Shown: positions 7,183 to 14,553 of the stretch, in pieces
Layout of the letters: each line of letters begins with the position of its first letter
How positions within the stretch are numbered: position 1 is the stretch's first letter
Origin: an uncultured Erysipelotrichaceae bacterium
GTDB taxonomy: Bacteria; Bacillota_I; Bacilli_A; RFN20; CAG-826
Length of the DNA stretch: 22,735 nt
Assembly (NCBI GenBank): GCA_902801805.1
Contig: CADCJP010000005.1
Coordinates: 1 to 22,735, forward strand
Direction of reading: 5' to 3'
Notes under the pieces: model-generated
What the model was told of the DNA's origin: nothing
What the model saw: only the letters and a program-made list of their open reading frames with translations
The model's database searches: none
Made by a program: the position numbers and the translations under genes

Positions 7183-7356
7183 TCAAAGCAAGCTAATAAA
7201 CCAAAAGCTAATCGTAGCAATCAAAGATAGAGGGGTCATAACGAACCTCTCTTTTTTACTTTTTAGAAAACATGTTATAAAGACGTTTAAAGCGAGATAA
7301 ACCACTAGGACAATACAAATTACTTTAGTAACCGTAAAAGGGAACCAGAGAGCCAT
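7183..7356 (-). CDS. Candidate 57-residue two-helix membrane peptide
   Basis: A short frame on the minus strand encodes 57 residues: a hydrophobic stretch at about 6-31, a basic K-S-K-K-E-R turn at 32-37 and a second hydrophobic stretch at about 38-57. An AAAAGGTGG ribosome-like site sits 4 bases before the ATG at 7356. Against it, the stop would be TGA, which no other gene here uses; the frame runs across the queT terminator; and the spacing is tight. It would fill the otherwise empty 7183-7440 stretch between queT and the tRNA terminator. I recognise no family. It could be a real small membrane protein, a toxin-like peptide, or chance. Confidence 0.35.
   Translation of the reverse strand: MALWFPFTVTKVICIVLVVYLALNVFITCFLKSKKERFVMTPLSLIATISFWFISLL
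7229..7257 (+). terminator. Terminator of cobW-queT
   Basis: AGAGG (7229-7233) pairs with CCTCT (7246-7250), followed by C and six T. It lies about 47 bases after the queT stop. Confidence 0.75.
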
Positions 7357-7439
7357 TACGCCACCTTTTTGTAAGAGAATTATTGAATTGTGATTTTATG
7401 AACAAGAAAACAATGATTTCATAAAGCGGAATTATCAAC

Positions 7440-7464
7440 AAAAAAATCCCCGTTTTTGGGGATT
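7440..7464 (-). terminator. Terminator of tRNA-His
   Basis: On the minus strand AATCCCC (7458-7464) pairs with GGGGATT (7445-7451) around a 6-base loop and runs into a T tract. It begins 13 bases after the tRNA 3' end. Confidence 0.85.
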
Positions 7465-7476
7465 TACATTTTTGTT

Positions 7477-7554
7477 TGGGGCGAGTGACCAGATTCGAAC
7501 TGGCGAATGCCTGGTTCACAGCCAGGTGTGTTTGGCCTCTTCACCACACCCGCC
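7477..7554 (-). tRNA. tRNA-His (GTG), G-1 and CCA encoded
   Basis: The minus strand folds as a full cloverleaf. The acceptor 5' strand GCGGGTG pairs with CACTCGC (one G-U), preceded by the extra G-1 typical of tRNA-His, which faces discriminator C73. The anticodon stem CCTGG/CCAGG holds the loop CTGTGAA with anticodon GTG. The T arm GCCAG-TTCGAAT-CTGGT is standard, and the 3' CCA is encoded. The GUN-type anticodon makes it a queuosine substrate, the pathway served by the nearby QueT. Confidence 0.97.
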
Positions 7555-7566
7555 AAATGCTTAATT

Positions 7567-7596
7567 ATAATAATCTTTTTATACAGTCTTTGTCAA
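7567..7596 (-). promoter_or_regulatory. tRNA-His promoter
   Basis: Perfect TTGACA (7591-7596), an 18-base spacer and TATTAT (7567-7572), ending 12 bases before the tRNA 5' end. Confidence 0.65.
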
Positions 7597-7605
7597 AGTG
7601 TTTTT

Positions 7606-7655
7606 ACAAAACAAAAAGTCCCACAAGATCAGGGAGTAATCTCAGTGAGACTTTT
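7606..7655 (-). terminator. Terminator of the M18/75-residue gene unit
   Basis: On the minus strand AAAAGTCTCAC (7645-7655) pairs with GTGGGACTTTT (7614-7624), 11 pairs including one G-U, with a weak inner AGAT/ATCT pairing, then a T-rich tail. It begins 6 bases after the stop at 7662. Confidence 0.8.
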
Positions 7656-7661
7656 GTCGGA

Positions 7662-7889
7662 TTAGAATTCGATAACTTTATCGCTTGTAATGACTGTGAT
7701 AAGGTCAACAATCCACCAGATCCAGCCAAGGAAGACAGCGATAACAATCCATACAACCATCATTGCCCAGTTCTTATCATTGGCTTTCTTGATGATACGA
7801 TAGACCATCCAAGTTAAGTCAAGATAGAAGATACAGAAGACAATTTTGAGGACTTTGGATAAGTTATCCATCCACTTGATGTAGCCCAT
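7662..7889 (-). CDS. Small two-helix membrane protein
   Basis: A 75-residue protein with hydrophobic, Trp-rich segments at about residues 12-31 and 42-65, separated by a basic R-I-I-K-K-A-N-D-K turn. The layout (L-D-L-T-W-M-V-Y-R-I...W-I-W-W-I-V-D-L) resembles small uncharacterised membrane proteins of gut Bacillota. I assign no function. ATG 7889 has a strong AAGGAG ribosome site 6 bases upstream. It lies 25 bases downstream of the M18 aminopeptidase stop and shares the terminator at 7606-7655. A TATAAT at 7907-7912 might give it an additional promoter. Confidence 0.8.
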   Translation of the reverse strand: MGYIKWMDNLSKVLKIVFCIFYLDLTWMVYRIIKKANDKNWAMMVVWIVIAVFLGWIWWIVDLITVITSDKVIEF

Positions 7890-7914
7890 TTTCTTCTCCT
7901 TTTGACATTATAGT

Positions 7915-9279
7915 TTATTCTGCAATGAGGAAGGCTTTGTAGCCTAAGTAAGCCTCATAAACATCCACTTTTGAGACAATCTCCATAGGAGCGTGCATGT
8001 TGAGAACTGGGATACCAGCATCGATAACTCTCATATTGTAGTTACCTAAGATGTAAGCGATGGTACCACCACCACCTTGGTCAACTTTACCAAGTTCAGC
8101 GTTTTGCCAATTAATTTTGGCGTCATCCATGGTCTTTCTAATAAAGGCATAGTATTCAGGCATAGCGTCGTTACTACCTGATTTACCACGAGCGCCTGTA
8201 TATTTGTTAAAGACTAAGCCTTCGCCTAAATAGGCGGCATTCTTTGGATCATTAACGGAAGCATATAATGGGTCAAAGCCCGCACTGACATCACTGGATA
8301 ACATTTCACTATTTTCCATGGCGAGTCTAGCAGCCCATAATGGGTGATCATTACCCGCTAAAGCGAGTAATTTAGCAATAGCGTTTTCAAAGAATAAGGA
8401 TTGAGCGCCTGTCGCACCAACAGAACCGATTTCTTCTTTATCGACTAAGATGCAGCAAGCTGTCTTATTAACATTCTTTGTGTCTAATAAGGCTAATAAG
8501 GATGTATAAGCACAGCTTCTATCATCGTGACCATAACCAGCGACCATGCTTCTATCTAAGCCATAGTCTCTAGCAGGACCGGCTGGAACGATTTCAATTT
8601 CCGCAGAAATTAAATCTTCTTCTTCGATACCGTACTTTTCTTTTAATAAACGTAGGACATTAGCCTTAACTGGTTCTTTTTCTTCTTCATTTAATGGCAT
8701 AGAACCTAAGGTGATATCTAAGCTTTCGCCTTCAATAGCTTTCGCTAAGGTCTTGGCCATTTGGTCAGCGGATAAGTGAATTAATAAATCTGTGACACCA
8801 ACAATTGGATCTTTTGGATCATCACCGATATTCACATCAACAACTGAACCATCTTTCTTACAAACAACACCCACTAAAGCAAGTGGAATGGTTGTCCATT
8901 GATATTTCTTAATACCACCATAGTAGTGAGTATCACCTAAGGCAAAGCCTCTGGATTCATAGATTGGATTTTCCTTTAAATCCATACGTGGGGAGTCAAT
9001 GTGCGCTCCTAAGATTCTTAAACCATTTTCAATTGGTTCTTTACCAATGATGAAAGCGGCCACGTTTTTCTTCTTATTGATGAAGTAAACACGATCTCCA
9101 GCTTTCACTGATTTAACATCTTCAACATTTTTAAAGCCATTAGCTTTTAATAACTTTTCAGCTTCAATGACGGCTAATCTTTCGCTTTTAGCGACGCTGA
9201 TGAATTTCTTATATCCTTCAGCAAAGTCCATCACTGGTTTGTTATCTTTGTACTTTAACCAAGCATTTTTACGATACAT
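7915..9279 (-). CDS. M18 family aminopeptidase
   Basis: A cytosolic dinuclear-zinc aminopeptidase of family M18 that removes N-terminal residues from peptides. From the chosen start the protein is 454 residues, normal for the family. Metal and active-site blocks are present: G-A-H-I-D-S-P-R-M-D at 91-100 (His93, Asp95), G-Y-G-H-D-D-R-S-C in mid-chain, D-K-E-E-I-G-S-V-G-A (general-base Glu) and N-M-H-A-P-M-E near the C-terminus (last metal His). The frame extends to a GTG at 9309, but the ATG at 9279 has an AAAGGA ribosome site and begins M-Y-R-K-N-A-W, matching the usual N-terminus of clostridial-type members. It has its own promoter (9317-9344) with an embedded inverted repeat and is followed by the 75-residue gene. 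Confidence 0.94.
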   Translation of the reverse strand: MYRKNAWLKYKDNKPVMDFAEGYKKFISVAKSERLAVIEAEKLLKANGFKNVEDVKSVKAGDRVYFINKKKNVAAFIIGKEPIENGLRILGAHIDSPRMDLKENPIYESRGFALGDTHYYGGIKKYQWTTIPLALVGVVCKKDGSVVDVNIGDDPKDPIVGVTDLLIHLSADQMAKTLAKAIEGESLDITLGSMPLNEEEKEPVKANVLRLLKEKYGIEEEDLISAEIEIVPAGPARDYGLDRSMVAGYGHDDRSCAYTSLLALLDTKNVNKTACCILVDKEEIGSVGATGAQSLFFENAIAKLLALAGNDHPLWAARLAMENSEMLSSDVSAGFDPLYASVNDPKNAAYLGEGLVFNKYTGARGKSGSNDAMPEYYAFIRKTMDDAKINWQNAELGKVDQGGGGTIAYILGNYNMRVIDAGIPVLNMHAPMEIVSKVDVYEAYLGYKAFLIAE

Positions 9280-9316
9280 TACTTTGTTCCTTTCTAAATA
9301 ATTTAACACTGCCTTA

Positions 9317-9344
9317 ATTGTATAACATTTATGGAAAATGTTAA
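9317..9344 (-). promoter_or_regulatory. M18 promoter with overlapping inverted repeat
   Basis: TTAACA (9339-9344), 16-base spacer, TACAAT (9317-9322). A perfect 8-base inverted repeat, TAACATTT-ATGGA-AAATGTTA (9323-9343), fills the spacer and most of the -35. No T tract follows, so an operator is more likely than a terminator for the upstream serine dehydratase gene. Confidence 0.6.
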
Positions 9345-9357
9345 TTGATACGTTTAT

Positions 9358-10566
9358 TTATTTTTTCTTGATTGACTGTTTAAGAACTTTTCCTAAACCC
9401 TTCTTCGCTGTTTCCCTATAGCCCGCATGTAAATCCTTACCTGTAAGGTACATGGTTAATAATGATTCATCGAATGTCACCTTTGCTGATTCAATTGGCA
9501 AGATATCCACGATTGATGCAGCATTAATTGCTTTAAGCGCGAATATTGCACATCTTTCAATGCATGGGATTTGAACATATCCCTTAACAGGGTCACAAGT
9601 TAAGCCTAATGAATGCTCTAAAGCGACTTCCGCGGATTGGGCAATTTTCTTATATTCATAGCCGAATGCGGTTGCGATCATCGCCGCGCCCATTGAGCAC
9701 GCTACACCGATTTCCGCTTGGCAGCCTGCTTCCGCGCCAGAAATAGAAGCATTAGTTTTAGCGAGTAAACCAATAAGACCGGCGACTAAGAAGCCTTTAC
9801 GAATATCTTCATAAGGGACTTTCTTCATTTCTAGATATTTAACAACACCTGGGATAACACCCGCACTACCACATGTAGGGGCCACTACAATCACACCACC
9901 CGCAGCGTTTTCTTCGCTCGCCGCAAAAGAAGCAATTGCGACATTAGTTTGAATGTCATCTTCTTTATGTTCTTTAATCATGTTTTCATACATGACTTTA
10001 GCTTTTCTTTTAACTTTTAGCTCTCCTGGTAACACTCCGTCAGCGTTAATACCGTTTTGAATAGATTCTTTCATCGCTTTATAAATGTTATCGAAATAGG
10101 AAAGTATTTCTTCACCTTCATGGAAGAGAACATATTCCCATAATGAATAACCATATTCACGGCAATACGACATAATCTCCGAAAGAGTGTGATGTGGATA
10201 TAAATCAATACCGTCTTCATTCTTTTTATCGTTAATGGTAATCGCACCACCACCGATGGAGACAATTGTGTCTTTCTTTATTTCACCGCTCGGAAGAGTG
10301 ATTTCTACGTACATTGTATTAGGGTGTTTGACCTTTTTATGCGTATCAAAAATGATGCGGTGTTTCACTTCTTTTAAGTATTTATCAATGATGTAATCAG
10401 TTAAGTGACCTTTACCAGTGGATGCTAAAGAGCCACATAATGTCACTTTGATAAATTCCGCATCTGGATAGTGATTCAAAATGTATCTAACTGCGTTACT
10501 AGGGCCAATCGTATGTGATGAGCTTGGTCCATGTCCGATATAAAAGACTTCTTTAATTGATTGCAT
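9358..10566 (-). CDS. sdaA: L-serine dehydratase, iron-sulfur dependent, single chain
   Basis: Converts L-serine to pyruvate and ammonia using a 4Fe-4S cluster. The N-terminal (beta) domain begins with G-P-S-S-S-H-T at 13-19. The C-terminal (alpha) domain carries A-P-T-C-G-S-A-G at 229-236, A-G-C-Q-A-E-I-G around Cys282, T-C-D-P-V at Cys324 and P-C-I-E-R at Cys335. Cys282, Cys324 and Cys335 correspond in order and approximate spacing to the three cluster ligands of E. coli-type enzymes. The 402 residues are a little shorter than the E. coli fused form but contain both domains, unlike the split SdaAA/SdaAB common in Bacillota. The ATG at 10566 is two bases after the stop of the kinase gene and has only a weak ribosome site, so coupling is likely. 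Pyruvate and serine catabolism; cytosolic. Confidence 0.93.
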   Translation of the reverse strand: MQSIKEVFYIGHGPSSSHTIGPSNAVRYILNHYPDAEFIKVTLCGSLASTGKGHLTDYIIDKYLKEVKHRIIFDTHKKVKHPNTMYVEITLPSGEIKKDTIVSIGGGAITINDKKNEDGIDLYPHHTLSEIMSYCREYGYSLWEYVLFHEGEEILSYFDNIYKAMKESIQNGINADGVLPGELKVKRKAKVMYENMIKEHKEDDIQTNVAIASFAASEENAAGGVIVVAPTCGSAGVIPGVVKYLEMKKVPYEDIRKGFLVAGLIGLLAKTNASISGAEAGCQAEIGVACSMGAAMIATAFGYEYKKIAQSAEVALEHSLGLTCDPVKGYVQIPCIERCAIFALKAINAASIVDILPIESAKVTFDESLLTMYLTGKDLHAGYRETAKKGLGKVLKQSIKKK

Positions 10567-10568
10567 AA

Positions 10569-11123
10569 TTAATTACCAAATTCATCTTCAAGTATTTGCA
10601 CTGCTTCCTCTACTACTTCATCTTCATCTAAATTAGACATATCTAAATAGTTAGGGGTAAAAACAAAGTCTTGATCTCTCAAGCTATTAATATAATCAGC
10701 AAATCTATCGTATGATTCTTCTAAATGAATGGAACGATGAGCGATATGCCTGCCTGGTAAACGGTCTAAGAATCTTTGATAGAGTAAAGGAATATCGCCT
10801 GTTAAAACGAGTAAAACCACTTGATAGTTATTCTCATCAGCGATAGCTTCTAGTTCTTTTAATTCTTCTGTACGGAAATTAGCTTCCAAGATTAAATCTT
10901 GTTTCACTAAAGCGCATTGTTTAAAGAAATAAATCATGTCACTAGTGGCGACAATGGATAATTCTCGATTTTCTTCTCTAGAAGAATAACCAATGACATC
11001 ACAAGCGATTTCTTTTAAAGAATCTTTAGTGATGAAAGGGATTTGATAATACTTGCTTAAGGAAAACGCTAAGGTGGATTTTCCTGCGGCTAAGTCGCCA
11101 GTAATAACAATTAATTTTTGCAT
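10569..11123 (-). CDS. P-loop kinase-like NTPase (AAA_33/zeta-type)
   Basis: A 184-residue P-loop protein from the ATG at 11123. Walker A is G-D-L-A-A-G-K-S-T at residues 9-17, right after a beta strand. The next strand carries T-K-D-S-L-K-E, as in small-molecule kinases, and a possible lid with R-F-L-D-R-L-P-G-R-H lies near residue 120. This is the layout of AAA_33/zeta-toxin-like kinases that phosphorylate small molecules or nucleotides; the substrate is unknown. The frame extends to a TTG at 11177, but the DegV terminator (11151-11175) lies in that extension, so the ATG is preferred even though its ribosome site is poor. Two bases separate it from the serine dehydratase gene, suggesting a joint role, perhaps in serine or hydroxy-metabolite handling (speculative). 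Confidence 0.8.
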   Translation of the reverse strand: MQKLIVITGDLAAGKSTLAFSLSKYYQIPFITKDSLKEIACDVIGYSSREENRELSIVATSDMIYFFKQCALVKQDLILEANFRTEELKELEAIADENNYQVVLLVLTGDIPLLYQRFLDRLPGRHIAHRSIHLEESYDRFADYINSLRDQDFVFTPNYLDMSNLDEDEVVEEAVQILEDEFGN

Positions 11124-11150
11124 ACCAATAACATGATAATTGTTTTTAAG

Positions 11151-11175
11151 GTAAAAGAAAAGGCGCGTCAGCGCC
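11151..11175 (-). terminator. Terminator of the DegV gene
   Basis: GGCGC and GCGCC (11162-11166/11171-11175) pair around a 4-base loop; on the minus strand TTTTCTTTT follows. It starts 4 bases after the TAG stop at 11180. Confidence 0.85.
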
Positions 11176-11179
11176 AAAT

Positions 11180-12049
11180 CTATCTGTGTTTAGCGTGGAA
11201 GCTCACGCCCATTGCATTTGGACCACAGTGGCTACCAGCGGTTGGGTTCACCACTTCATATTCAATGTTCAGGTCTTGACCGAAGTGATCTTTGAGCATT
11301 TTGCCAAATTCTTCAGCGATTTCAATCGCATCTGTATGAGCGATAATCACGCGATGACCTTTAATATCATCTTCTAAATCAATGACGTATTGTAAGAGTT
11401 TTTGTAATGTTTGTTTTCTACCACGACATTTATCTTTAGTGGCCATCTTACCATCTTCACCAATGTAGATGATTGGTTTTAAGCCAATGATATTACCAAA
11501 GAAAGCGGCAAAGCCAGAGACACGACCACTTTTGCCGAAGAACTTCAAGTCATCAGCGTAGAAATAGAAAGCAGTCTTATCAACTTCTGTAGATGCCCAT
11601 TTTTGGATATCTTCAATAGAAGCACCGTTTTTATATAATTCACCAATGCTTAAGCAGATATTATAGCTACCTAAGGTGATACCTTTGGTATCAATAAGGG
11701 TGAGTTTTCTTTCTGGGTATTTTTCTTTTAATTCTTCCATCGCTAAACGGAGAGAATTGAATGTCGCAGACATCGCGGCAGAGAAATGGACATATAAAAT
11801 GTCATGACCAGCGGCAAACTCTGGTTCAAAGTAATTCATATATTCCACTGGTGAAAGAGCGCTTGTAGTAGGAATAGTGCCCGCTCTTAATTTGTTATAG
11901 AAAGTTTTGTAATCGAATTCCTTAAAATCAACATATGGACGGACTTCTTGTCCATCGATTGTGTAAGGCATAGAAATGAGTTTATAACCGTATCTAGCCG
12001 CTACTTCTGGAGTGATATCGGTATCGGTATCTGTGAACAAAGTATACAT
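11180..12049 (-). CDS. DegV family fatty-acid-binding protein
   Basis: DegV/FakB-type proteins hold a fatty acid and present it to the FakA kinase for incorporation into phospholipid. The 289-residue chain has the family N-terminus (T-D-T-D-T-D-I-T around residues 6-13), T-I-P-T-T-S-A-L-S-P near 62-71, the central D-T-K-G-I-T-L-G segment, K-F-F-G-K-S-G-R-V-S in the second half, and a C-terminal S-H-C-G-P-N-A-M-G-V. A GTG at 12058 is in frame, but the ATG at 12049 has an AGGTG ribosome site 6 bases upstream. An extended -10 TGA-TATAAT lies at 12073-12081, and the gene ends in its own terminator. No fakA is in the window. Family call secure; exact lipid unknown. Confidence 0.92.
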   Translation of the reverse strand: MYTLFTDTDTDITPEVAARYGYKLISMPYTIDGQEVRPYVDFKEFDYKTFYNKLRAGTIPTTSALSPVEYMNYFEPEFAAGHDILYVHFSAAMSATFNSLRLAMEELKEKYPERKLTLIDTKGITLGSYNICLSIGELYKNGASIEDIQKWASTEVDKTAFYFYADDLKFFGKSGRVSGFAAFFGNIIGLKPIIYIGEDGKMATKDKCRGRKQTLQKLLQYVIDLEDDIKGHRVIIAHTDAIEIAEEFGKMLKDHFGQDLNIEYEVVNPTAGSHCGPNAMGVSFHAKHR

Positions 12050-12072
12050 GTGTAACACCTCACTATAGACAC

Positions 12073-12081
12073 ATTATATCA
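12073..12081 (-). promoter_or_regulatory. Extended -10 promoter of the DegV gene
   Basis: TGA-TATAAT on the minus strand; no convincing -35. Confidence 0.6.
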
Positions 12082-12137
12082 CACGGAATTAAGGGGAATG
12101 GTATAGGCTAGTGACACTTTGTTACAAGTGTATAAAA

Positions 12138-12165
12138 CAAAAAACCAGCAATTAACATGCCGGTT
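12138..12165 (-). terminator. Terminator of the 158-residue membrane protein gene
   Basis: On the minus strand AACCGGC (12159-12165) pairs with GCTGGTT (12143-12149), one mismatch, then a T tract. Starts 26 bases after the stop at 12191. Confidence 0.75.
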
Positions 12166-12190
12166 ATTTGTCAAAATTTGTGATAATCGA

Positions 12191-12667
12191 TTAGAGACCT
12201 TTGTCTTCTAAGATTGGAGCAGCGACATCCATCGCGCCAGCGAGAACGCCTAAGATACCAAAGACGATTGGACCAGCAGCTAAATGGTATTCAGAACTGA
12301 GTTCATTAATAGCTCTGAAGAACACGCCGTTTAATAAGATTAATGCACCACCGACAACCATCAAGCAGCCAGCGCCAAAGGCTAACTTCTTTGTTAAATC
12401 TTTACCGATTAATTCATCAATAAACACGAAAGCTAGTCCTGCGAGTCCTCCGATTAAGATGAATAAGTAGCCGATAAAGCCAGCTGGAGAGGCCTTGTTG
12501 TAAACACTATCACCGAAGAATGTTTGATTCCATGAATAATTAACATGGGACATTCCTTCGCGATAGATTTGTGTGGCGATGAACATTGAAACAAAGATAA
12601 CTAAAGCAAGAAGTGCAGCAAACATTCTAAGCAAAGAATGGAGCTTAACATACTTATTTTGTTCCAT
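12191..12667 (-). CDS. Four-helix hypothetical membrane protein
   Basis: Not recognised. From the ATG at 12667 the protein has 158 residues. The frame runs ten codons further upstream, but this ATG has a strong AAAGGAG ribosome site 7 bases before it. Hydrophobic helices lie at about 10-33, 64-86, 94-116 and 128-150. Between helices 1 and 2 is a polar loop of about 30 residues with N-Y-S-W-N-Q-T, probably outside. The gene has its own promoter (12699-12726). A TGTATACA palindrome at 12685-12692, at the expected transcription start, shares its core with the candidate OhrR site at 16330-16341. It follows the S41 gene by 74 bases. Real gene; function unknown. Confidence 0.8.
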   Translation of the reverse strand: MEQNKYVKLHSLLRMFAALLALVIFVSMFIATQIYREGMSHVNYSWNQTFFGDSVYNKASPAGFIGYLFILIGGLAGLAFVFIDELIGKDLTKKLAFGAGCLMVVGGALILLNGVFFRAINELSSEYHLAAGPIVFGILGVLAGAMDVAAPILEDKGL

Positions 12668-12684
12668 TGCGATATCTCCTTTTG

Positions 12685-12726
12685 TGTATACAAACAAAAT
12701 TATAAGAAAATTGAAAGTTTTTACAA
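12685..12726 (-). promoter_or_regulatory. Promoter and TGTATACA palindrome before the four-helix protein
   Basis: TTGTAA (12721-12726), 16-base spacer, TATAAT (12699-12704). The 8-base palindrome TGTATACA at 12685-12692 lies over or just after the expected start point. Confidence 0.55.
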
Positions 12727-12740
12727 CTTTTATTTTGAAA

Positions 12741-14534
12741 TTAGGCGAGTAAAGCGCTTAAAGAGTTAACATCGTAAATATCATTTGGGATGCTATAGAC
12801 GATTGTGTCACCCTTAAGTTCGCTAAAAGCGGTTTTACCTTTCATCAATAATGAGATGTCTGGAGTGGCACCACTTTCAAAGCCATTAAATTTGTTATTT
12901 TGCTTATCGAAATAACCTAAATGATTCATGGAAGAATGATACACGTATTCGCTATTTGGTAAGTAATGGATACCAACAGCGCATTCGCCACCACCACTAG
13001 TTTCACCAATTGTTTTGATGCCCATTTTTTGTGCATAGCATGGGAAAGCATTACCGCAAGAGAATGAACAATCAGAAGTCATGATGTAAATATTAAAAGC
13101 ATTACCAAAGACTTCATCCGCGGTATATTGCCCGTCCATATTAACATCAACACTGCACACTGAAGTGCTCACAATACCTGTTGATTCATCTAACATGTTC
13201 ACGATGCCTTTATTATCTTTAGAGATAAGGGCTAAGATTTTAGCCATGACACCGATGACACCACCACCGTTTGTGGAAACATCGATAATAACGTTTTCAA
13301 CACGGTCATCATTTTTGAAGATTTGTAAATGTTGTAAGACGTTATAGAAGGAATCATGTTCACAAGCTGTTGGTTTAACTGTTCCATCAGCGTTAAACAC
13401 TTCGTCAGTGGTACCTAAATCAAATGAATCAAAATAGAATAAAGCGGTTTTATGGTCACTTGAAATGGTATATGGTCGATCACTTCTAAATGTATCTCTT
13501 CTACGAGAAGTCAATTCGTTATCTTGATATTGTCTTTTGATGATACGGTCACCACCGACTGCTTTAACACTACCTTCACCCCAAGCATTATTCGCACTGA
13601 TTAAACCAGTATGGTGGTCATCAAACACGGATAAGGCTGTAGCGTAAGCATTAGCTCTCTTTTCACCATTTTTAGAGAAAAGATCAGCATAGAAATTGTA
13701 TTTACTGAAGTATTCCTTCATGGAATTGATTTTGTAGTAAGATTTCAAGCCATAGTAATAATCCATTACAAAGAAGAAACAACCAGCGTTATAGTCCACT
13801 AAATAGGTAGGAATGGTTTTACCACCAGTAATGATTTCCATTTCTTTATCAACGGATGTTTCTGTTCCGTTATTAGTTTTGAACTTTTTCGCGTAGTTTT
13901 CGACATCCCATGATGCGTAAATGTTCTTATAGTTATAGAAATGGTAAAGATTTGAGGATTCAGAGAAGATAGCGTCTAATAAACCTAAAGGATAGAATCT
14001 ATGACCACTCTTGGAGAATGTTTTAAAACCATAACTACCATAATGGTATTCGGCGTAAAATGTTTCATTTAAAGCATCAACTGATTCATCAAATTTCGTA
14101 TATTTGCTGATCACAGAGTAGTCGCTTGGATTGCTATCTAAAGAAAGAGCATTATAAATGCTACCGGAAGTCATAATAGTTTTTGTTAAAGGAATAACAC
14201 TAGCGACAAAGCATAAGTCCTCACCACGATAAATTGTCCAAGTGAGTGATGTACCTTCGTTTACCACATCACTTTTAACATCATCTCTAAAATATGGTTT
14301 ATATAATGAAGCGTATTGTTCGAGCGTGAAATACGGAATATATTCTTCCCCCTCGATGAAGGAAGGATTAATACTCCCTAATTTGCATTGTTCAATTGTT
14401 TTATCGCCCTCAGTAGCGGAGTCAACGAGATAAACATCCACTTCTTTCGCGGATGTCGAATACGTTTTAAATAATGAGCATGAGCTCAATAAGAATGAAG
14501 TAATAACTGCACCTAAAATGATTGATTTTTTCAT
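12741..14534 (-). CDS. S41 family peptidase-like lipoprotein
   Basis: A 597-residue exported lipoprotein: signal peptide at 1-18 with lipobox L-S-S-C (Cys19). The C-terminal third carries the S41 (C-terminal processing protease/TSP-like) fold: N-V-I-I-D-V-S-T-N-G-G-G at 414-425, Y-I-M-T-S-D-C-S-F-S-C-G-N-A at 483-496 with probable nucleophile Ser492, and T-S-G-G-G-E at 512-517. No PDZ domain is obvious; residues 20-360 are a large uncharacterised region. Residues 463-474 form a textbook EF-hand-type Ca2+ loop (D-V-N-M-D-G-Q-Y-T-A-D-E) just before the nucleophile. The gene starts 20 bases after the PAP2 stop, with an AGGG ribosome site. It acts outside the membrane. Substrate unknown; activity is likely but the general base cannot be named from sequence alone. 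Confidence 0.85.
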   Translation of the reverse strand: MKKSIILGAVITSFLLSSCSLFKTYSTSAKEVDVYLVDSATEGDKTIEQCKLGSINPSFIEGEEYIPYFTLEQYASLYKPYFRDDVKSDVVNEGTSLTWTIYRGEDLCFVASVIPLTKTIMTSGSIYNALSLDSNPSDYSVISKYTKFDESVDALNETFYAEYHYGSYGFKTFSKSGHRFYPLGLLDAIFSESSNLYHFYNYKNIYASWDVENYAKKFKTNNGTETSVDKEMEIITGGKTIPTYLVDYNAGCFFFVMDYYYGLKSYYKINSMKEYFSKYNFYADLFSKNGEKRANAYATALSVFDDHHTGLISANNAWGEGSVKAVGGDRIIKRQYQDNELTSRRRDTFRSDRPYTISSDHKTALFYFDSFDLGTTDEVFNADGTVKPTACEHDSFYNVLQHLQIFKNDDRVENVIIDVSTNGGGVIGVMAKILALISKDNKGIVNMLDESTGIVSTSVCSVDVNMDGQYTADEVFGNAFNIYIMTSDCSFSCGNAFPCYAQKMGIKTIGETSGGGECAVGIHYLPNSEYVYHSSMNHLGYFDKQNNKFNGFESGATPDISLLMKGKTAFSELKGDTIVYSIPNDIYDVNSLSALLA

Positions 14535-14553
14535 AATTTAAATACCCTACAAA

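Noticed and set aside
7325..7519. Minus-strand frame of 64 codons
   Set aside because: Starts inside tRNA-His and crosses its terminator.
7476..7817. Plus-strand frame of 113 codons
   Set aside because: Runs antisense through tRNA-His and the 75-residue membrane protein gene.
11124..11177. Longer kinase N-terminus from TTG at 11177
   Set aside because: The extension contains the DegV terminator, and the P-loop strand begins right at the ATG at 11123.
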